Source of the DNA: Cellvibrio sp. KY-YJ-3
GTDB taxonomy: Bacteria > Pseudomonadota > Gammaproteobacteria > Pseudomonadales > Cellvibrionaceae
Direction: 5' to 3'
Assembly: GCF_008806955.1 (NCBI RefSeq)
Contig: NZ_CP031727.1
Coordinates: 2,990,001 to 3,054,000, forward strand
Length of the DNA stretch: 64,000 nt
Every line of letters begins with the position of its first letter. Within the stretch, counting starts at the first letter, position 1. Positions 62,875 to 64,000 of the stretch are shown one piece after another. A program made the translations under genes and the position numbers. The notes under the pieces are model-generated. The model searched no databases and was not told the origin of the DNA. It saw nothing but the letters and a program-made list of their open reading frames with translations.

Positions 62875-63001
62875 ATGTGTTGCCGGTTCCTCTTCTGCCT
62901 GCGGAAAAGCTTTGCCGCTTTGTGTTTGCCGCTTCTGTATTACACGCTTCTATAATTTAAAAAGTCTTTTAAAAACAATGTGGTATAGCTATTTTATGGG
63001 C

Positions 63002-63019
63002 TTGGCATAGGCATTGCTT
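63002..63019 (+). promoter_or_regulatory. Sigma54 promoter of the flgB operon
   Basis: TTGGCATAGGCATTGCTT: GG at 63004-63005 and GC at 63016-63017, exactly twelve bases apart, matching TTGGCAC-N5-TTGCT except the last -24 base. The expected start is near 63029, about 75 bases before the flgB ATG. Confidence 0.88.
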
Positions 63020-63102
63020 TATCGTCACTAACAGTGGCAATAACACTTGTGGTTGCCGGCCGCGATGCTAGTACAGGCGCGATTTTTTAAGGTGAAAGCA
63101 CT

Positions 63103-63504
63103 ATGTCCATCTCCTTCGATAAAGCATTGGGTATTCATGAATCGGCATTGCGTTTCCGTTCTGAGCGCGCGGCAGTGCTGGCCAACAATCTGGCGAATGT
63201 GGATACCCCCAATTTCAAAGCCAAGGATATCGACTTCAAACAAGCCCTGAGTCAGAAGATGACTGGTAACAGCGGGTTTAATCTCGCCACTACCCAATCA
63301 GGGCATATTGATGGCAGCGCCTTTGCCACCAATGAAGCCGACACCCTGTACCGCACGCCGCAACAGCCATCCATCGACGGTAACACCGTAGAAGATCAGA
63401 TTGAGCACGCGGAATACATGAAAAATGCGCTGGCATTTCAATCCAGCTTCCAGTTTTTGAATAGCAAATTTACCGGCCTGCGCAGTGCCATTCGTGGTGA
63501 GTAA
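63103..63504 (+). CDS. flgB: Flagellar basal body rod protein FlgB
   Basis: FlgB is the most proximal rod subunit, exported by the flagellar type III apparatus. The 133-residue protein has the conserved rod signature LRFRSERAAVLANNLANVDTP (here given as RAAVLANNLANVDTP) and ends with EDQIEHAEYMKNALAFQSSF and a short helix. Length is typical (about 135). ATG 63103 follows AAGGTGAAA. It begins the flgBC row, transcribed from the sigma54 promoter. Confidence 0.96.
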   Translation: MSISFDKALGIHESALRFRSERAAVLANNLANVDTPNFKAKDIDFKQALSQKMTGNSGFNLATTQSGHIDGSAFATNEADTLYRTPQQPSIDGNTVEDQIEHAEYMKNALAFQSSFQFLNSKFTGLRSAIRGE

Positions 63505-63595
63505 CCTCGATTAACCCTTAAGGCTAATGGCTGGACCCAACCGGTAAACCCTTATCTCCTGCGGGGATAACGCAAGCAAATGAACAGGTGAAGAT

Positions 63596-64000
63596 ATGGC
63601 ACTCGGAAATATTTTTGATATCGCAGGTACCGGTATGAATGCGCAAAGTTTGCGCTTGAATACTACTGCCAGCAACTTGGCTAACGCGCAATCGGCAAGC
63701 TCCAGTGTCGATGAAGTGTACCGTAGCCGCCAGCCTGTTTTTGCTGCTATTCAACAGGAAGCGATGCGTGCAAGTGTCACCGAGGGTGCCTATAGCGACA
63801 ACGAAGTGGATGCTGCCGCCGGTGTGCAAGTGATGGGGATTGTTGAGAGCGATGCGCCATTGCAGCGTCGTTATGAGCCGGGTCATCCCAAAGCAGATGC
63901 TGAGGGTTATGTGTTTTATCCCAATGTAAATCCGGTTGAAGAAATGGCCAATATGATTGCTGCTTCGCGTTCATTTCAAATGAATGTTGAAGTGATGAAT
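63596..64000 (+). CDS. flgC: Flagellar basal body rod protein FlgC (3' end outside window)
   Basis: Proximal rod protein. ATG 63596 follows CAGGTGAAG; 135 residues are visible and the frame is open to the window end. The N-terminus MALGNIFDIAGTGM and TTASNLANAQSASSS is the flagellar rod/hook signature. The C-terminal part already shows NVNPVEEMANMIAASRSFQM and NVEVMN, so only about ten residues are missing from a normal 146-150 residue FlgC. Confidence 0.95.
   Translation, partial: MALGNIFDIAGTGMNAQSLRLNTTASNLANAQSASSSVDEVYRSRQPVFAAIQQEAMRASVTEGAYSDNEVDAAAGVQVMGIVESDAPLQRRYEPGHPKADAEGYVFYPNVNPVEEMANMIAASRSFQMNVEVMN

Overview
The window looks like a chromosomal segment of a Gram-negative gammaproteobacterium close to Cellvibrio (Cellvibrionaceae). 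This is inferred from gene content and order, not from a search. Housekeeping blocks follow the Pseudomonas-type order (rpsA-ihfB; trpH-yciO-scpA-scpB-rluB; cmoA/cmoB; topA; tRNA-Leu-tig-clpP-clpX-lon-hupB-ppiD; flgN-flgM-flgA/cheV-cheR/flgBC). The only clearly accessory locus encodes plant galactan degradation: two GH53 endo-galactanases and a GH2 lipoprotein. I see no insertion sequence, prophage, CRISPR array, integron or recognisable defence island.

Layout. 1-4.8 kb: the 3' part of rpsA, ihfB, a striking 7-bp tandem repeat, a WbpL/WecA-like initiating sugar transferase and an amtB without glnK. 4.8-8.9 kb: minus-strand genes (TrmH-type rRNA/tRNA methylase, an unusual-type pdxJ, periplasmic cyclophilin, SH3 coiled-coil protein, YciI, VC0807-like membrane protein). 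8.9-13.6 kb: trpH, yciO, scpAB, rluB. 13.6-17.7 kb: a diguanylate cyclase and a complete CpxRA-CpxP envelope-stress module with a candidate CpxR box in the divergent promoter. 17.8-25.7 kb: flavodoxin, PhyH dioxygenase, DsbD/ScsB-like reductase plus periplasmic redoxin, a TraF-like outer-membrane protein and the cmoAB pair.

25.8-35.3 kb is a signalling island: an EAL-CBS-GGDEF protein, a REC-TPR response regulator, a soluble histidine kinase, a double-FHA membrane protein, a DUF5610-like protein behind a near-consensus sigma28 promoter, a small glutaredoxin, an EAL-HDOD protein and a CheV. It is the best candidate here for an under-described system. The sigma28 site ties at least one member to motility.

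35.3-53.8 kb: slt, uup, a universal stress protein, two conserved hypotheticals, topA, a DUF6586-like protein, tRNA-Leu(UAG), then the proteostasis block with a candidate heat-shock promoter before lon. 54.0-58.7 kb: the galactan locus. 58.9-64.0 kb: flagellar genes. flgM has a sigma28 promoter and flgB a sigma54 promoter. Between flgA and cheV a sigma54 and a sigma28 promoter appear to face each other with nearly coincident start sites, an arrangement that could make the two transcription units interfere. Coordinates of promoter motifs come from reading the sequence by eye. No scoring program, homology search or structure prediction was run.
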